Positions 1-8,890 of a stretch of DNA of 64,000 bases are shown here, piece after piece. The DNA is from Rhodospirillales bacterium Ga0074136 (GTDB taxonomy: Bacteria > Pseudomonadota > Alphaproteobacteria > Acetobacterales > Acetobacteraceae). Position 1 is the first letter of the stretch. Every line of letters begins with the position of its first letter. The position numbers were made by a program, and so were the translations under genes. Under the pieces are notes generated by a model that worked only from the letters and a program-made list of their open reading frames with translations, did not search any database and was not told the DNA's origin. The stretch spans positions 20,129-84,128 of the forward strand of contig LNEW01000078.1 in NCBI GenBank assembly GCA_001464375.1. Reading direction: 5' to 3'.

Positions 1-2141
1 GCACTTGCGCGTTACCCGAGCCATTCATTTCGATCCCCGTGAGCAGGGCACGGCCATCCACCACCATCCCGTCGCCCACCGCCGTGACTTCCACTTTGGC
101 CTGGCCGCTCTGGCTCACCAGCGTCGACGGCAGTCGCACGGCGGAATTCGCGCCGCCCTCGAACAAGAAGCTGTCGAAGCCGGAGACGCCGGCGAAGACG
201 CCCTGCGTCAGTGTTTGCCCGGCCGCGACGCCCACCTTCAGCGTGTCACCGTAAATTCCCAAGACGATGATGGGGGCGCCGGTCCCGGCGGTCACGATGT
301 CGAGCCCGGAAAGCTCGCCCGGTCCGAAGGTCACTTGGTTCAGCCCGTTCCCGACATGGATCTCGTCCACGCCCGCCCCCGCGGAGACCTTGTCCTCGCC
401 CGCCCCGCCGAACAGCGTGTCGTTGCCGGCGCCGAGCTCGACAACGACGCGTCGGTTGCTGGCGAAGGCGCTGACGTCAATCAGGTCGTCGCCCGCCCCG
501 CCGCGGATGTTCACTGTTTGGCCACCCACCAGCCCATCGGGGAAGGCGCCGGGCAGCGTGACCTGCTGCCCCTCCTGGTCGAGCTCGATGACCTCGATGC
601 CGGAGACATTGGCGAAGGCCGCCGGGCCGATCGCCTCGTTGCCGATGAAGCGCAGCCTGTCGAAGCCGTCCTCGCCGTTCAGCGTGTCAGCGCCGGTGAA
701 GTCGCCCGCAAGCACTAGGAACAGGTCGTTCCCGATCCCGCCTGTGGCACGGTCGTCGCCGGTGCCGGTCGAGATCGTGTCCGCGCCGCGCCCGCCGACC
801 AGCGAATCCGCGCCGTCCCCGCCATCCAGCAGGAAGGCCAGCGGCGTAGTCAGCCGCGCCACCTGCGAGACGTTCAGCAGATCGTTGCCCGCGCCGCCCG
901 AGACGGTGACGACATTGGCGCCGGCGCTGTCGCCGGTCATGTTGCCCGGCAGGAAGACGTCGTTGCCGGAGCCGAATTCGAAGCGCTCGATCCCCTGCAC
1001 CCGCCCGGCTACCGGGCCGCTGAAGCTGAAGCCCGCGAACGCCCCCGCCAGGGTGTCGAAGACGTCCCGGATGATGAGGGCGTCCGCCGCCCCGCTCTCG
1101 TCCGAGATCAGGTCGGCGGAGGTGAGGTCGGTGGCCGCCACGCGATAGAGATCGTTGCCCGCGCCCCCATCCGCGCGGTCCGTGCCCGCGCCCGGGTCGA
1201 GCGTGTCGTCCCCGGCATTGCCGATCAGCACGTCGTCCCCCGCGCCACCGAGCAGCAGGTCGTTGCCCAGGCCGCCGACCAGGCGGTCGTTGCCCTCGCC
1301 GCCGTCGAGCGTGTCGTCGCCGTGGAAGCCGTTCACCGTGTCGTTGTCGGCGCCGCCGAGCAGCAGGTCCGCGGCCGTGCCGCCGACCAGCCAGTCCGCG
1401 CCGCCTTCGCCCCGCAGCACGACCCCCGACGCGAACCAGCCAGTCCGCTCCGCCCGCGCCGGCGACGGTCAGCGGGGCCGCCGCGGTTGCCGCGGCCTCG
1501 GCCGAGACCCGGAACGTGAGGGCGGTGGTCAGCGCCGCGGCCAGCTCGATCCTTTCGATACCGCGCAACGTGACGCCGCTCAGCATGCCGCCGGCCGTGG
1601 TCAGGCGAAGGACATCGAGCACCCCCTCGCCGCCGTCCAGCACGTCGCCGGCGCCGAGTTCGGCCAGCGTCGAGGTGAAGGTGTCGTTGCCGGCACCACC
1701 GAACACCGTGTCGTTGCCGGCGCCGAACGCCAGCAGGTCGTTGCCGCCGCCGCCCAGCAGCGAATCATTGCCGCCGCCGCCCTGCAGGTTCAGCCCGCGC
1801 GACACGATGCCCGCCCCCGAGATCGTGTCGTTCCCGGCCCCGCCGAAGGCCTGGAAGACCGCGGCGTCGCTGCTCTCGACCATTGCATTGCCCAGCGTGA
1901 CCGAGGCGCCCGCGGCGGCGGTGATGTTGACCCTCTCGATCTGGCTGACATTGGCGAAACTGGCGGCGGTCAGCGTCATCGCCGCCTGTACCAGCAGCGT
2001 ATCGATGGCCGCGCCGGAGCCGCCGCGGACGGTGTCTGTCCCGACGAGCCGCCCGGCCGCGCCGATCAGAAAGGAGTCGGCCAGGGCGTTTGCGCCGACG
2101 AGATAGTCGACGGCCGAAGCGGTCAGCGCGTAGTTGGCCAT
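1..2141 (-). CDS. RTX-type calcium-binding repeat protein, partial and frameshifted
   Basis: Large, probably secreted repeat protein, read on the minus strand from an ATG at 2139-2141 preceded by GGGAG; the 3' end lies outside the window. Nonapeptide repeats of the GGxGxDxLx type (for example GGAGNDT, GGGGNDSLLGG) appear from about residue 100 on; in RTX proteins these bind calcium after type I secretion. The first reading frame is sensible for about 235 codons and then turns into arginine-rich nonsense near 1430-1437. From there the neighbouring frame resumes typical RTX text (GGADWLVGG, LLGGAGDDVLIG) and stays open to base 1. A single extra base would explain this. It is either a real disruption or a sequencing error in repetitive GC-rich DNA. 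No protease or lipase domain is visible, so the function beyond calcium-binding repeats is unknown. Confidence 0.8.
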
Positions 2142-2287
2142 TGAGCGGCTCCCGGACGAAGGTGGGACGACGGCTTCACGTTATCGGCATTACGCCGGGA
2201 ACGGACTCTGCCGTCCAGCCGCCGGCCGCCGTGGTGTGACTTGGCGCACTCCCGTCGCCGGCGGGACGGGGCTAGCCTCCCCGGCCC

Positions 2288-2863
2288 ATGAGACCGCGGA
2301 CGCTGCATGGTCCCCGCCTGATCCTCCGTCGCTGGAGGCCGGAGGATCTCGACCCGCTCTTCGCCATCAACGGCGACACCGACAGCATGCGGTACTTCGC
2401 CGCGCCCATGACGCGCGCCGAGAGCGATGCCTGGGCCGAACGCATGCAGACCCACATGGAAGCCCATGGCTGGGGCTTCTGGGTGGTCGAGGAACGCGCC
2501 GGAGCGCCCTTCGTCGGCGTCGTGGGGCTGATGACCATCCCGTGGGAAGCGCGCTTCACGCCGGCGGTCGAGATCGGCTGGCGGATCGCGCCTGGCTTCC
2601 GGCGCCGCGGCTTCGCGGAGGAGGCGGCGCGCGTCGCCCTCGACTTCGCCTTCGGCGCGCTCGGGCTGGCCGAGGTGGTCGCCTTCACCGTACCGGGTAA
2701 CGTGCCATCGCGCCGGCTGATGGAGCGCCTTGGCATGCGCGACGATGGCGTGTTCGACCATCCGCGCCTGCCGGAGGGCCATCCGCTGCGCCAGCACCTG
2801 CTGTACCGGGTGGCGCCGGCGCAGCGGCACCAGCCCGGCTTGCGCGGGGATGCGCCTGACTGA
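2288..2863 (+). CDS. GNAT-family N-acetyltransferase (RimJ/RimL-like)
   Basis: A 191-residue single-domain acetyltransferase that should transfer acetyl from acetyl-CoA to an amino group. The N-terminal pattern RLILRRWRPEDLDPL is that of the RimJ/RimL branch. The acetyl-CoA loop is visible as WRIAPGFRRRGFAEEA (about residues 98-113), followed by the NVPSRRLMERLGM motif typical of this branch (about 138-150). The gene is divergent from the RTX gene and stands alone. The substrate cannot be told from sequence: small molecules and protein N-termini are both known for this group. Confidence 0.85.
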   Translation: MRPRTLHGPRLILRRWRPEDLDPLFAINGDTDSMRYFAAPMTRAESDAWAERMQTHMEAHGWGFWVVEERAGAPFVGVVGLMTIPWEARFTPAVEIGWRIAPGFRRRGFAEEAARVALDFAFGALGLAEVVAFTVPGNVPSRRLMERLGMRDDGVFDHPRLPEGHPLRQHLLYRVAPAQRHQPGLRGDAPD

Positions 2864-2955
2864 ACCGCTGCATGGCCGACAGGATGCTCGACCTGCCACC
2901 ATCATGCGCTAGCATCGTCGTCGAAGGTCGACGACCGACCCGGCAGGAGGTTTCC

Positions 2956-3399
2956 ATGATCCGCAACCCGATCCGCATGGCCGCCGTCGCGCTGGCCCTG
3001 GCCGCCACGCCCGCGATGGCGTCCTCGGTCTCGACCGCCTGGACGCAGCTGCCCTCGAACAACCAGGAGGAATGCCTGGCGATCGGCAGCCGGGCGGTGG
3101 AGGCGGCGGGCTTTCGCGCCAGCATCTCGCAGGACCGGCAGACCATCTTCGGATGGCGCGGTGAGGAGGCGCTGACCGTCCGGTGCATCTCGGGCAGCCG
3201 CATCGCGGTGGTCTTCGCCTGGGTCACCGACCAGGCCAATGACAGCGGCCCGCTGGTCGAGGCGGTGACCTCCGCCTACCGCAACCGCGGCATGGTGGGC
3301 GGCGGCGGTCCCGCCCCGGGCGGCAACCTCGGCGGCGGCAACCTCGGGCCCGGCAATTTCGGCGGCGGCGGCGGCGGCGGCGGCGTCGTGAAGCGCTGA
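2956..3399 (+). CDS. Secreted protein with glycine-rich tail, unknown function
   Basis: The ATG at 2956 is chosen because AGGAGG lies directly upstream and because it begins a good signal peptide (RMAAVALALAATPAMA, predicted cleavage after AMA). An upstream in-frame ATG at 2872 would bury that signal. The mature part is about 95 residues with two cysteines, then a run of GGxN/GPGN and pure glycine near the C-terminus, ending VVKR. No family is recognised. It is likely periplasmic or exported. Confidence 0.7.
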   Translation: MIRNPIRMAAVALALAATPAMASSVSTAWTQLPSNNQEECLAIGSRAVEAAGFRASISQDRQTIFGWRGEEALTVRCISGSRIAVVFAWVTDQANDSGPLVEAVTSAYRNRGMVGGGGPAPGGNLGGGNLGPGNFGGGGGGGGVVKR

Positions 3400-3467
3400 G
3401 CCCGCACCGACCTGCTCGGCCGGCATCGACGCGGCGGGCTGGCCGCCTGCGCGGCCTCGCCCTCGCC

Positions 3468-4109
3468 ATGGCTGCCGGCGTGCTGTGCGCCGCCGGGCCC
3501 GCGCCGACCTGGCATGAGGGCGGCTGGTCGGGCATCCCGCGCGCCCGCCTGACCCCGGCTGGCGAGGATTCGGTGGCCGTCTGGGCGCGCGGCCAGGGCG
3601 GCTTCGTCTGGCGATATGAACGGCGGGCCGCGGAATGCCTGTCGTGGCGCTGGCGGGTCGACCATGGGCCGCCGGCCACGCGGCTCGACCGGCGCGGCGG
3701 CGACGACCGCGCGCTGTCCGTCACCATCGGCTTCGCCGGCTGGCCCGCCCGCGCCAGCGCCTGGCAGCGCACCCAGCATGCCATGGCACAGGCCGGCGCC
3801 GGCGCGCGCCCGTTGCCGCGCGCCGCGCTGGTGTTCGTCTGGGGTGGCACAGGCGAGGAGCCGCGTGGCTTCGAGAGCCCCTACATGGCCGGGCTCGGGC
3901 GCGTGTGGGTGCTGCGCCCGGCGGATGCGCGGCGCGGCGTGTGGAAGGAGGAACGGGTCAACCTGCCTGCGCTGTGGCGCGACACCTTCGGCGGCCCGGT
4001 GCCGCCGGTGGAGAAGATCGCCATCTCGGTGGATTCCGACGATACCGGCAGCCGTGTCGAGGCGCGGGTCGATGCGATCCGCTTCGGCCCCTGCGGAAGC
4101 CCTTCGTGA
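3468..4109 (+). CDS. DUF3047-family secreted protein
   Basis: About 213 residues with the DUF3047 signature: WRYERRAAECLSWRWRVD, the RRGGDDRAL block, a VFVWGG core, a WKEERVNL stretch and a C-terminal ISVDSDDTGS. The family is usually exported and of unknown function. The start is uncertain. The frame is open upstream to the previous stop and reads RRAGRLRGLALAMAAGVLCA, so the true signal peptide may begin before ATG 3468, but no upstream ATG, GTG or TTG is present in frame. Either a non-standard start or a small sequence error is possible. Confidence 0.7.
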   Translation: MAAGVLCAAGPAPTWHEGGWSGIPRARLTPAGEDSVAVWARGQGGFVWRYERRAAECLSWRWRVDHGPPATRLDRRGGDDRALSVTIGFAGWPARASAWQRTQHAMAQAGAGARPLPRAALVFVWGGTGEEPRGFESPYMAGLGRVWVLRPADARRGVWKEERVNLPALWRDTFGGPVPPVEKIAISVDSDDTGSRVEARVDAIRFGPCGSPS

Positions 4110-4185
4110 CCGTCCCGCTCGGCGGGGTGCCCTTTCCCCGGCGCGCCGCCACGGCCAGGATGGCGGCTGCATCAGGACTGCCAGC

Positions 4186-4680
4186 ATGACCGTGACCCGA
4201 CAGGATTTCCGCGACGCCATGGCCCGGCTGGCAGCGGCGGTGAACATCGTGACCACCGACGGCCCGGCGGGCCTGGGCGGGCTGACCGTGAGCGCGGTGT
4301 GCTCGGTCACCGACGATCCGCCGACGCTGCTGGTCTGCCTCAATCGCGGCAGCCCGCAGAACCGGCTGTTCAAGGACAATGGCGTGCTCTGCGTGAACAC
4401 CCTGGCGCCAGGGCAGGAGGCGCTGTCGGCCCGCTTCGCCGGGCGCAGCGCCGAGGCCGACATGGTCGAGCGCTTCTCCCACGCCAGCTGGGGCATCATC
4501 GAGACCGGCGCGCCATCGCTGGACGGAGCCACGGTCGCCTTCGACTGCCGCATCGTCGAGGTGGTGGAGCGCGGCACGCATTCGGTGCTGTTCTGCGAGG
4601 TGGAGGCGGTGCGCCAGGGTGCGGCGTCGCGCGGGTTGATCTGGTTCAGCCGCGACTATCATCCGATCGGCGCGGGCTGA
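4186..4680 (+). CDS. Flavin reductase domain protein
   Basis: A 164-residue protein of the flavin reductase-like (FMN-binding split-barrel) family, which reduces FMN or FAD with NAD(P)H, commonly for a two-component monooxygenase. Family features: FRDAMARLAAAVNIVTTDG at the N-terminus, GLTVSAVCSVTDDPPTLLVCLNR (about residues 30-52), and a C-terminal WFSRDYHPIG. ATG 4186 matches the family N-terminus; the frame is open further upstream, but that stretch is antisense-like. No partner monooxygenase is adjacent. Confidence 0.85.
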   Translation: MTVTRQDFRDAMARLAAAVNIVTTDGPAGLGGLTVSAVCSVTDDPPTLLVCLNRGSPQNRLFKDNGVLCVNTLAPGQEALSARFAGRSAEADMVERFSHASWGIIETGAPSLDGATVAFDCRIVEVVERGTHSVLFCEVEAVRQGAASRGLIWFSRDYHPIGAG

Positions 4681-4912
4681 TGCCGGCGGCGGAATGCGGC
4701 GACCGCCCGCGGCCATTCGCAAGCCTTCGGCTTCGCTAGGACCGGCGGGCCGCGTTTGCGGCCGGGGCCCGTTGCGGCGGGGATGTTCCGGCGCCGGGCT
4801 GCCATGCGCTGGATCACACGCTGCGCACGCGGCACCCATGCCGAGGTCGCAAAGGCGCCGTAAACGCATTGCAGTCTATCCTGCGTCGAGTCGCGCCGCA
4901 GGAGCAGCCTGG

Positions 4913-5083
4913 ATGACCGAAGTGAAAGTGGAACTACCCGACGAATTGGCCCAGGAGATCGCGCGCCGCGCCGCCGCGCTCGGCACCACGGCCGAGGAAT
5001 GGGTGGCCGCGGTGGTGCAGGACCTTGCCGCGGACCTGCCGGACGAAACCGTTGACGGGCCGGATTGCTTCATCGCGCGGTGA
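4913..5083 (+). CDS. Small acidic protein, antitoxin-like
   Basis: A 56-residue protein beginning MTEVKVELPDELAQEIARRA, with a short beta strand followed by a helix, a layout reminiscent of ribbon-helix-helix or antitoxin N-termini. The end is acidic and the protein has one cysteine. GGAG lies upstream at 4901-4904. No toxin gene follows. The 3' end of the gene runs into the first copy of a 28-bp tandem repeat, so the last codons (FIAR) and the stop come from repeat sequence. Probably real given the protein-like composition, but the function is unproven. Confidence 0.6.
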   Translation: MTEVKVELPDELAQEIARRAAALGTTAEEWVAAVVQDLAADLPDETVDGPDCFIAR

Positions 5084-5165
5084 CGCGCGTCGGGAACTGA
5101 TCGCGCGGTGACGCGCGTCGGGAACTGATCCCGCGGTGACGCGCGTGGGGGAACGGATCGCGCGG
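5073..5165. repeat. 28-bp tandem repeat, about 3.4 copies
   Basis: Two identical 28-bp units (5073-5100, 5101-5128) start TCGCGCGGTGACGCGCGTCG. A diverged third unit (5129-5157) and a partial fourth follow. The array spans the end of the small plus-strand gene and finishes just before the stop of the convergent sulfatase gene. There are no spacers, so it is not a CRISPR. It may act in the convergent 3' regions or simply be slippage-expanded DNA. Confidence 0.85.
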
Positions 5166-5171
5166 TGAGCG

Positions 5172-6734
5172 CTACCACTCCCCGTAGAACACCCCGGCCG
5201 CCTTGTGGCGGTCGGTGCGCAGCTCCGCCTCGGCCCAGGTCAGGGTGGTGCGGCGCTTCAGGCGGGTGAACCAGGCCAGCAGGCGCTGCCGCATCGCCTC
5301 GCGCACGCCCTCCAGCGCCGGGTCGGCGCCGAGGTCGTGGAATTCCTGCGGGTCGGCCACCAGGTCGAACAGCATCGGGCGGAAGCCATCCGTCCAGTGC
5401 ACGTATTTCCAGCGGTCGGTGCGCACCATCCAGGCGTGGTGCTGGCCGGTCTTCAGGCCCAGCCGCCGGCGCGCGCCGCGGAAGGTCCAGTCCAGTTCGC
5501 TGAACACCGCGTCGCGCCATTCCGGCGCCGCGCCGCGCGTGAGCGGCAGCAGGGACCGGCCTTCCACCAGGTGATCGGCGGGATCGACGCCGAGGCCATC
5601 GAGGATGGTCGGCACCACGTCGATGGCCTCGACGAAGCGCTGGTCCACCGTGCCGCGCGTCGCATCGGCTTCGCGCGACGGGTCGAACACGATCATCGGC
5701 ACGCGCTGGATGCAGTCGTGGAACAACTCCTTCTCGCCCAGCCAATGGTCACCCAGGTAGTCGCCATGGTCGGAGGTGAAGACCACCAGCGTGTCGTCCG
5801 AGCGGCCGAGGCGCTCCAGCGTCTCCCACACGCGACCGAGATGGTGGTCGAGCTGCGCGATCAGCCCCTGGTAGGCCGGGCGCACGGTCGCGATGCAGTC
5901 GTCGTTCTGGAAGGATTGCGCGACCTCCTCGGCCTGGAATTCGCGCAGGATGGGGTGGGCGGCATTGCCGCGCTCGGCGTCGTGGCGCGCGACCGGCAGG
6001 CATTGCTCGGGCGCATACATCGCGTGGTAGGGCGCCGGGGCGATGTAGGGCCAGTGCGGCTTCACGTAGGACAGGTGCAGCACCCAGGGCGCGTCGCCCT
6101 GCGCCGCCATGAAGGCGATGGCGCGATCGGTGGTGTAGGCGGTCTCGCTGTGGCGTTCCTGCACGCGCGCGGGCAGGCGGGCATGGCGCATCTTCCAGCC
6201 GTTGCGCGTGGCGCCGGACTCGTCGGTCACCGCGATCACGTAGTCGGTCCAGGGGTCGGCGCTGTCATAGCCCTGCGCGCGCAGCCAATCGGCATAGGCG
6301 CTGTCGGTCTCGGCATGGTGGCCGTCGTGGCGGTCCACCAGCGTGAACCAGCCCTCGCGCAGCAGCACGGCCAGTTCGTCCTGGCCATCGATCAGCAGCC
6401 GCTTCATGCCGCGCGCATCGGGCAGCATGTGCGTCTTGCCGGCGAGTGCCAGCGTCCGGCCGCTCTCGCGCAGGTGCCAGCCGAGCGTGACCTCGCCGAC
6501 CGACAGCGGCACCCGGTTGTGCGTGGCCCCGTGCGAGGAGACGTAGCGCCCGGTATAGGCCGACATGCGCGACGGCCCGCAGATGCCCGACTGCACGTAG
6601 GCCTGCGCGAAGCGCACGCCGCGCGCCGCCAGCGCATCGATGTTGGGTGTGCGCAGGAAGGGATGCCCGGCGCAACCGAGGTGGTCCCAGCGCAGCTGGT
6701 CGCACATGATGTAGAGCACGTTGCGGATGGCCAT
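5172..6734 (-). CDS. Sulfatase / phosphonate-ester-hydrolase-like alkaline phosphatase superfamily enzyme
   Basis: A 520-residue cytoplasmic hydrolase starting MAIRNVLYIMCDQLRWD. Metal ligands Asp12/Gln13 are followed by the C-x-P-S-R sulfatase motif, with Cys52 (ICGPSRMSAYTGR) as the expected formylglycine nucleophile. The second metal site is VVFTSDHGDYLGDH at about residue 320. The Asp-Gln pair and overall length resemble phosphonate monoester hydrolases and arylsulfatases that lack a signal peptide, so the substrate could be a sulfate or phosphate ester. Activity needs a formylglycine-generating or anaerobic maturase enzyme, not seen here. The start at 6734 is preferred to an upstream ATG because it gives the family N-terminus. 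Confidence 0.88.
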   Translation of the reverse strand: MAIRNVLYIMCDQLRWDHLGCAGHPFLRTPNIDALAARGVRFAQAYVQSGICGPSRMSAYTGRYVSSHGATHNRVPLSVGEVTLGWHLRESGRTLALAGKTHMLPDARGMKRLLIDGQDELAVLLREGWFTLVDRHDGHHAETDSAYADWLRAQGYDSADPWTDYVIAVTDESGATRNGWKMRHARLPARVQERHSETAYTTDRAIAFMAAQGDAPWVLHLSYVKPHWPYIAPAPYHAMYAPEQCLPVARHDAERGNAAHPILREFQAEEVAQSFQNDDCIATVRPAYQGLIAQLDHHLGRVWETLERLGRSDDTLVVFTSDHGDYLGDHWLGEKELFHDCIQRVPMIVFDPSREADATRGTVDQRFVEAIDVVPTILDGLGVDPADHLVEGRSLLPLTRGAAPEWRDAVFSELDWTFRGARRRLGLKTGQHHAWMVRTDRWKYVHWTDGFRPMLFDLVADPQEFHDLGADPALEGVREAMRQRLLAWFTRLKRRTTLTWAEAELRTDRHKAAGVFYGEW

Positions 6735-7243
6735 GCGCTGTCCCCGGTGGTCCCCGCGCAGCGTACAGCACGATCCGATCACACTGAACGGGTGCGGGCG
6801 CGCCGTAGAACCAAGGGTTTCTCGGGCACGACATCCGTCCGGGAGGACGGATGGTGTTCGCGACGCGGATCGCCAACGACCATCACCGCCGTGGGCATCA
6901 GCGGCGCGCCGCCGAATCCCTCACGCCGCCGTTGGGGCGAGGATGTCCCGCGCTGACTCCGCCATAGGGTTCGCCGCGAGCGCGCCGCAGCCGGGGTTCG
7001 GCAATTCGACCGGCGCGCGGGGCTCTGGCGCGCTCGAGCCCCAGCCCTCGGCGCCGCCTGGCGCGGCGTTGCCGAACGTCGCGCCGGGATGCCTCAGCCG
7101 CCCGCCGAACGCTGGCCTGACCGCGCGCCGCATGTCTGCGCGACGCTCGCACCCTTCGCCGCACGGGCGGGTTCGGCGTCGGCGTGGCCGCCACCGCTCC
7201 GGGTGAAGTGCCGCACAGGACGGCGGGGGCGCGCTGAACGCAG
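6735..7243. other. Intergenic region without a convincing gene
   Basis: About 500 bases upstream of the sulfatase gene. All open frames here are arginine/proline/glycine-rich and look like chance frames of GC-rich DNA. Several GC-rich palindromic stretches are present, but no promoter can be named with confidence. It ends at the hairpin at 7244-7272. Confidence 0.5.
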
Positions 7244-7272
7244 AAGGCCCCGGGGTTTCCCCCCGAGGCCTT
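7244..7272. terminator. Strong hairpin, probable intrinsic terminator
   Basis: Near-perfect inverted repeat of about 12 bp (AAGGCCCCGGGG / CCCCGAGGCCTT on the plus strand) with a 5-base loop. On the minus strand it lies about 50 bases past the stop of the mini-ORF at 7322-7381, where it would end that transcript. The U-tract after the stem is weak, as is common in high-GC bacteria. Confidence 0.65.
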
Positions 7273-7321
7273 CCCATCGCGCGGCCGGTTGCCGGCCCGC
7301 GAAACCCTGGTGACCCGCGGC

Positions 7322-7381
7322 TCAGATGCCCGCGGTGATCCGGGCCACGGGCGCGACGGCCCGAATGAAGCGATGAGACAC
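7322..7381 (-). CDS. 19-codon mini-ORF with a perfect Shine-Dalgarno sequence
   Basis: GTG-initiated peptide VSHRFIRAVAPVARITAGI, ending in TGA. Its ribosome-binding site is fully complementary to the 3' end of 16S rRNA (7383-7397), with about 7 bases between AGGAGG and GTG. The peptide is basic and hydrophobic. A strong hairpin follows about 50 bases later and a tandem repeat array precedes it, downstream of the receptor gene that ends at 7573. It is too short for a confident family call. It could be a leader peptide, a small membrane-active peptide, or a ribosome-capturing regulatory RNA. The initiation signal is the strongest in the window. Confidence 0.5.
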   Translation of the reverse strand: MSHRFIRAVAPVARITAGI

Positions 7382-7382
7382 C

Positions 7383-7397
7383 GGATCACCTCCTTTC
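7383..7397 (-). promoter_or_regulatory. Perfect 15-nt Shine-Dalgarno (full anti-SD complement)
   Basis: The plus strand reads GGATCACCTCCTTTC, identical to the universal 16S rRNA 3' end; the transcript of the minus strand is therefore GAAAGGAGGTGATCC, complementary over 15 bases. Ordinary genes in this window show 4-6 base matches. A stem-loop (GACGCG...CGCGTC, about 7404-7428) lies immediately upstream in the transcript and might mask or display the site. Confidence 0.75.
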
Positions 7398-7431
7398 GAT
7401 TGTTGACGCGACGATGCTGCATCGCGTCGCC

Positions 7432-7528
7432 GTGTCGGCGCAAATGAAAAGCGTCGTGTCGGCGCAAATGAAAAGCGTCGTGTCGGCGCAAATGAAATGC
7501 GCCGCGTCGGTGCAAACAAAAATGCGTC
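7432..7528. repeat. 24-bp tandem repeat, four copies
   Basis: Two identical units (7432-7455, 7456-7479) beginning GTGTCGGCGCAAATGAAAAG, a third with small changes (7480-7503) and a diverged fourth (7504-7528). The 24-bp period keeps reading frame. The array lies between the end of the receptor gene (7573) and the mini-ORF, so it would be transcribed in the 3' region of the receptor mRNA. There are no unique spacers, so it is not a CRISPR. Confidence 0.85.
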
Positions 7529-7572
7529 TGGTCGAGGCGAACGAACAGCGCCGCCTCGCCTCGCCTCGGCCA

Positions 7573-8694
7573 TCAGGAGATCTCGGCGTAGGTCCCGTTC
7601 CGCCAGACGTAGAACACGTAGTCCGGCGTGGTCACGTCGCCCTTGGCGTCGAAGCTGATCGGGCCGAGCACGGATTGCCACGGCCCGTCCGACTTCAGGA
7701 TGGCGGCGAGGCGCCGCGCATCGGTGCTGTTCGCCTTCGTCGCGGCGGCGGCGAAGATCTGGATCGCCGCATAGGTGTAGAGCACGTAGCCCTCGGGATC
7801 GACGTTGCGCGCGCGGAAGCGGGCCACCACCTCGGCCGCCGTTGGGCGGCGACGCGGGTCGGAGGAGAAGGTCATCAGCGTGCCTTCGCCGGCGGCGCCG
7901 CTGATCTGCCAGAACTCGTTCGTCACCAGCGCATCGCCGCCGATCAGGGTGACGTTCATCCCCTGCTCCTTGGCCTGGCGGATGATCAGCCCGCCTTCGG
8001 TGTGGTAGCCGCCGAGGTAGATGACATCGATGTTGGCCGCCTTCATGCGGGACACCAGCGCGTTGTAGTCCCGCTCGCCAGGGGTATAGGCGGCGTACAT
8101 CGCCTCGGTCAGGCCGCCGGCGTTGAGCGCCTTCTTGGTCTCGTCCGCCAGGCCCTTACCGTAGGCGGAGTTGTCATGAAGGATGGCGACGCGGCGGTTG
8201 CGCATGTTCTGCAGGATGTAGCGCCCGGCCACCTGGCCCTGCTGGTCGTCGCGGCCGCACACCCGGAAGGTGTTCCACTTGCCTTCGTCGGTGAAGCGCG
8301 GATTGGTGGACGCCGGCGACATCTGCAGCACGCCTTCCTCGGCGTAGACATCGCGCGCCGGGATCGACGACCCGGAGCAGAAATGCCCTGCCACGAAGGA
8401 CACGCGCCGCCCGGCCAGCTGGTTCGCGACGCTGACCGCCTGGCGCGGGTCACAGGCATCGTCGCCCACTTCGAGCGCCAGCTGCCGGCCGAGCACGCCG
8501 CCGGCGGCGTTGATGTCGGTGACCGCCTGGGTCGCGCCTTCGCGCATCTGCGTCCCGAAGGCGGCGTATTGGCCGGTCATCGGGCCGGCGGTGGCGATGC
8601 GAATGGGCCCCGTCGCACCCTGCGCGAAGGCATCGCGCCCGATGGCCAGCGTGCCGAGGCCCGCACCCAGCACCAGCCTGCGTGTCGTGAGCAT
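7573..8694 (-). CDS. Branched-chain amino-acid-type ABC transporter substrate-binding protein
   Basis: A 373-residue periplasmic receptor of the LivK/type I binding-fold family. The start MLTTRRLVLGAGLGTLAIG gives a signal peptide with a Tat-like twin Arg, cleaved near DAFAQ. The mature protein starts GPIRIATAGPMTGQYAAFGTQMREGA, the usual first strand and ligand loop. Later, VAGHFCSGSSIPA and HDNSAYGKGLADETKKAL are classic for the family. Ligands of this family include amino acids, urea, amides and aromatic acids, and cannot be set here. The permease/ATPase operon livHMGF lies 8 kb away and might be its partner. The frame extends upstream of 8694, but only as antisense-like sequence. Confidence 0.9.
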   Translation of the reverse strand: MLTTRRLVLGAGLGTLAIGRDAFAQGATGPIRIATAGPMTGQYAAFGTQMREGATQAVTDINAAGGVLGRQLALEVGDDACDPRQAVSVANQLAGRRVSFVAGHFCSGSSIPARDVYAEEGVLQMSPASTNPRFTDEGKWNTFRVCGRDDQQGQVAGRYILQNMRNRRVAILHDNSAYGKGLADETKKALNAGGLTEAMYAAYTPGERDYNALVSRMKAANIDVIYLGGYHTEGGLIIRQAKEQGMNVTLIGGDALVTNEFWQISGAAGEGTLMTFSSDPRRRPTAAEVVARFRARNVDPEGYVLYTYAAIQIFAAAATKANSTDARRLAAILKSDGPWQSVLGPISFDAKGDVTTPDYVFYVWRNGTYAEIS

Positions 8695-8890
8695 TCCTGT
8701 TTCCCTTCGTTGCAGCCGGCCGGCCCTGCGGCCCCGATGGCGCACGCCCGGCCCCGTGCGTCGCAGGCTAATGGACGGCGGCCCGGCTTGCCCAGCGTGA
8801 CCTTGCACACGGACCTGACGTCGATGCACTGGCAGGATGAGCGGCGCCCTGATAGTCTGTCTCGCAGTCCTTCCCTCGGGAGTATTTTTG

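Noticed and set aside
7383..7397. Exact 16S rRNA 3'-end sequence on the plus strand
   Set aside because: Only 15 bases match; the preceding bases do not continue into 16S rRNA helix 45, so it is not an rRNA fragment but the complement of a Shine-Dalgarno site.
7432..7528. Possible CRISPR array
   Set aside because: Units abut with no unique spacers, and no cas genes are nearby; same reasoning for 5073-5165.
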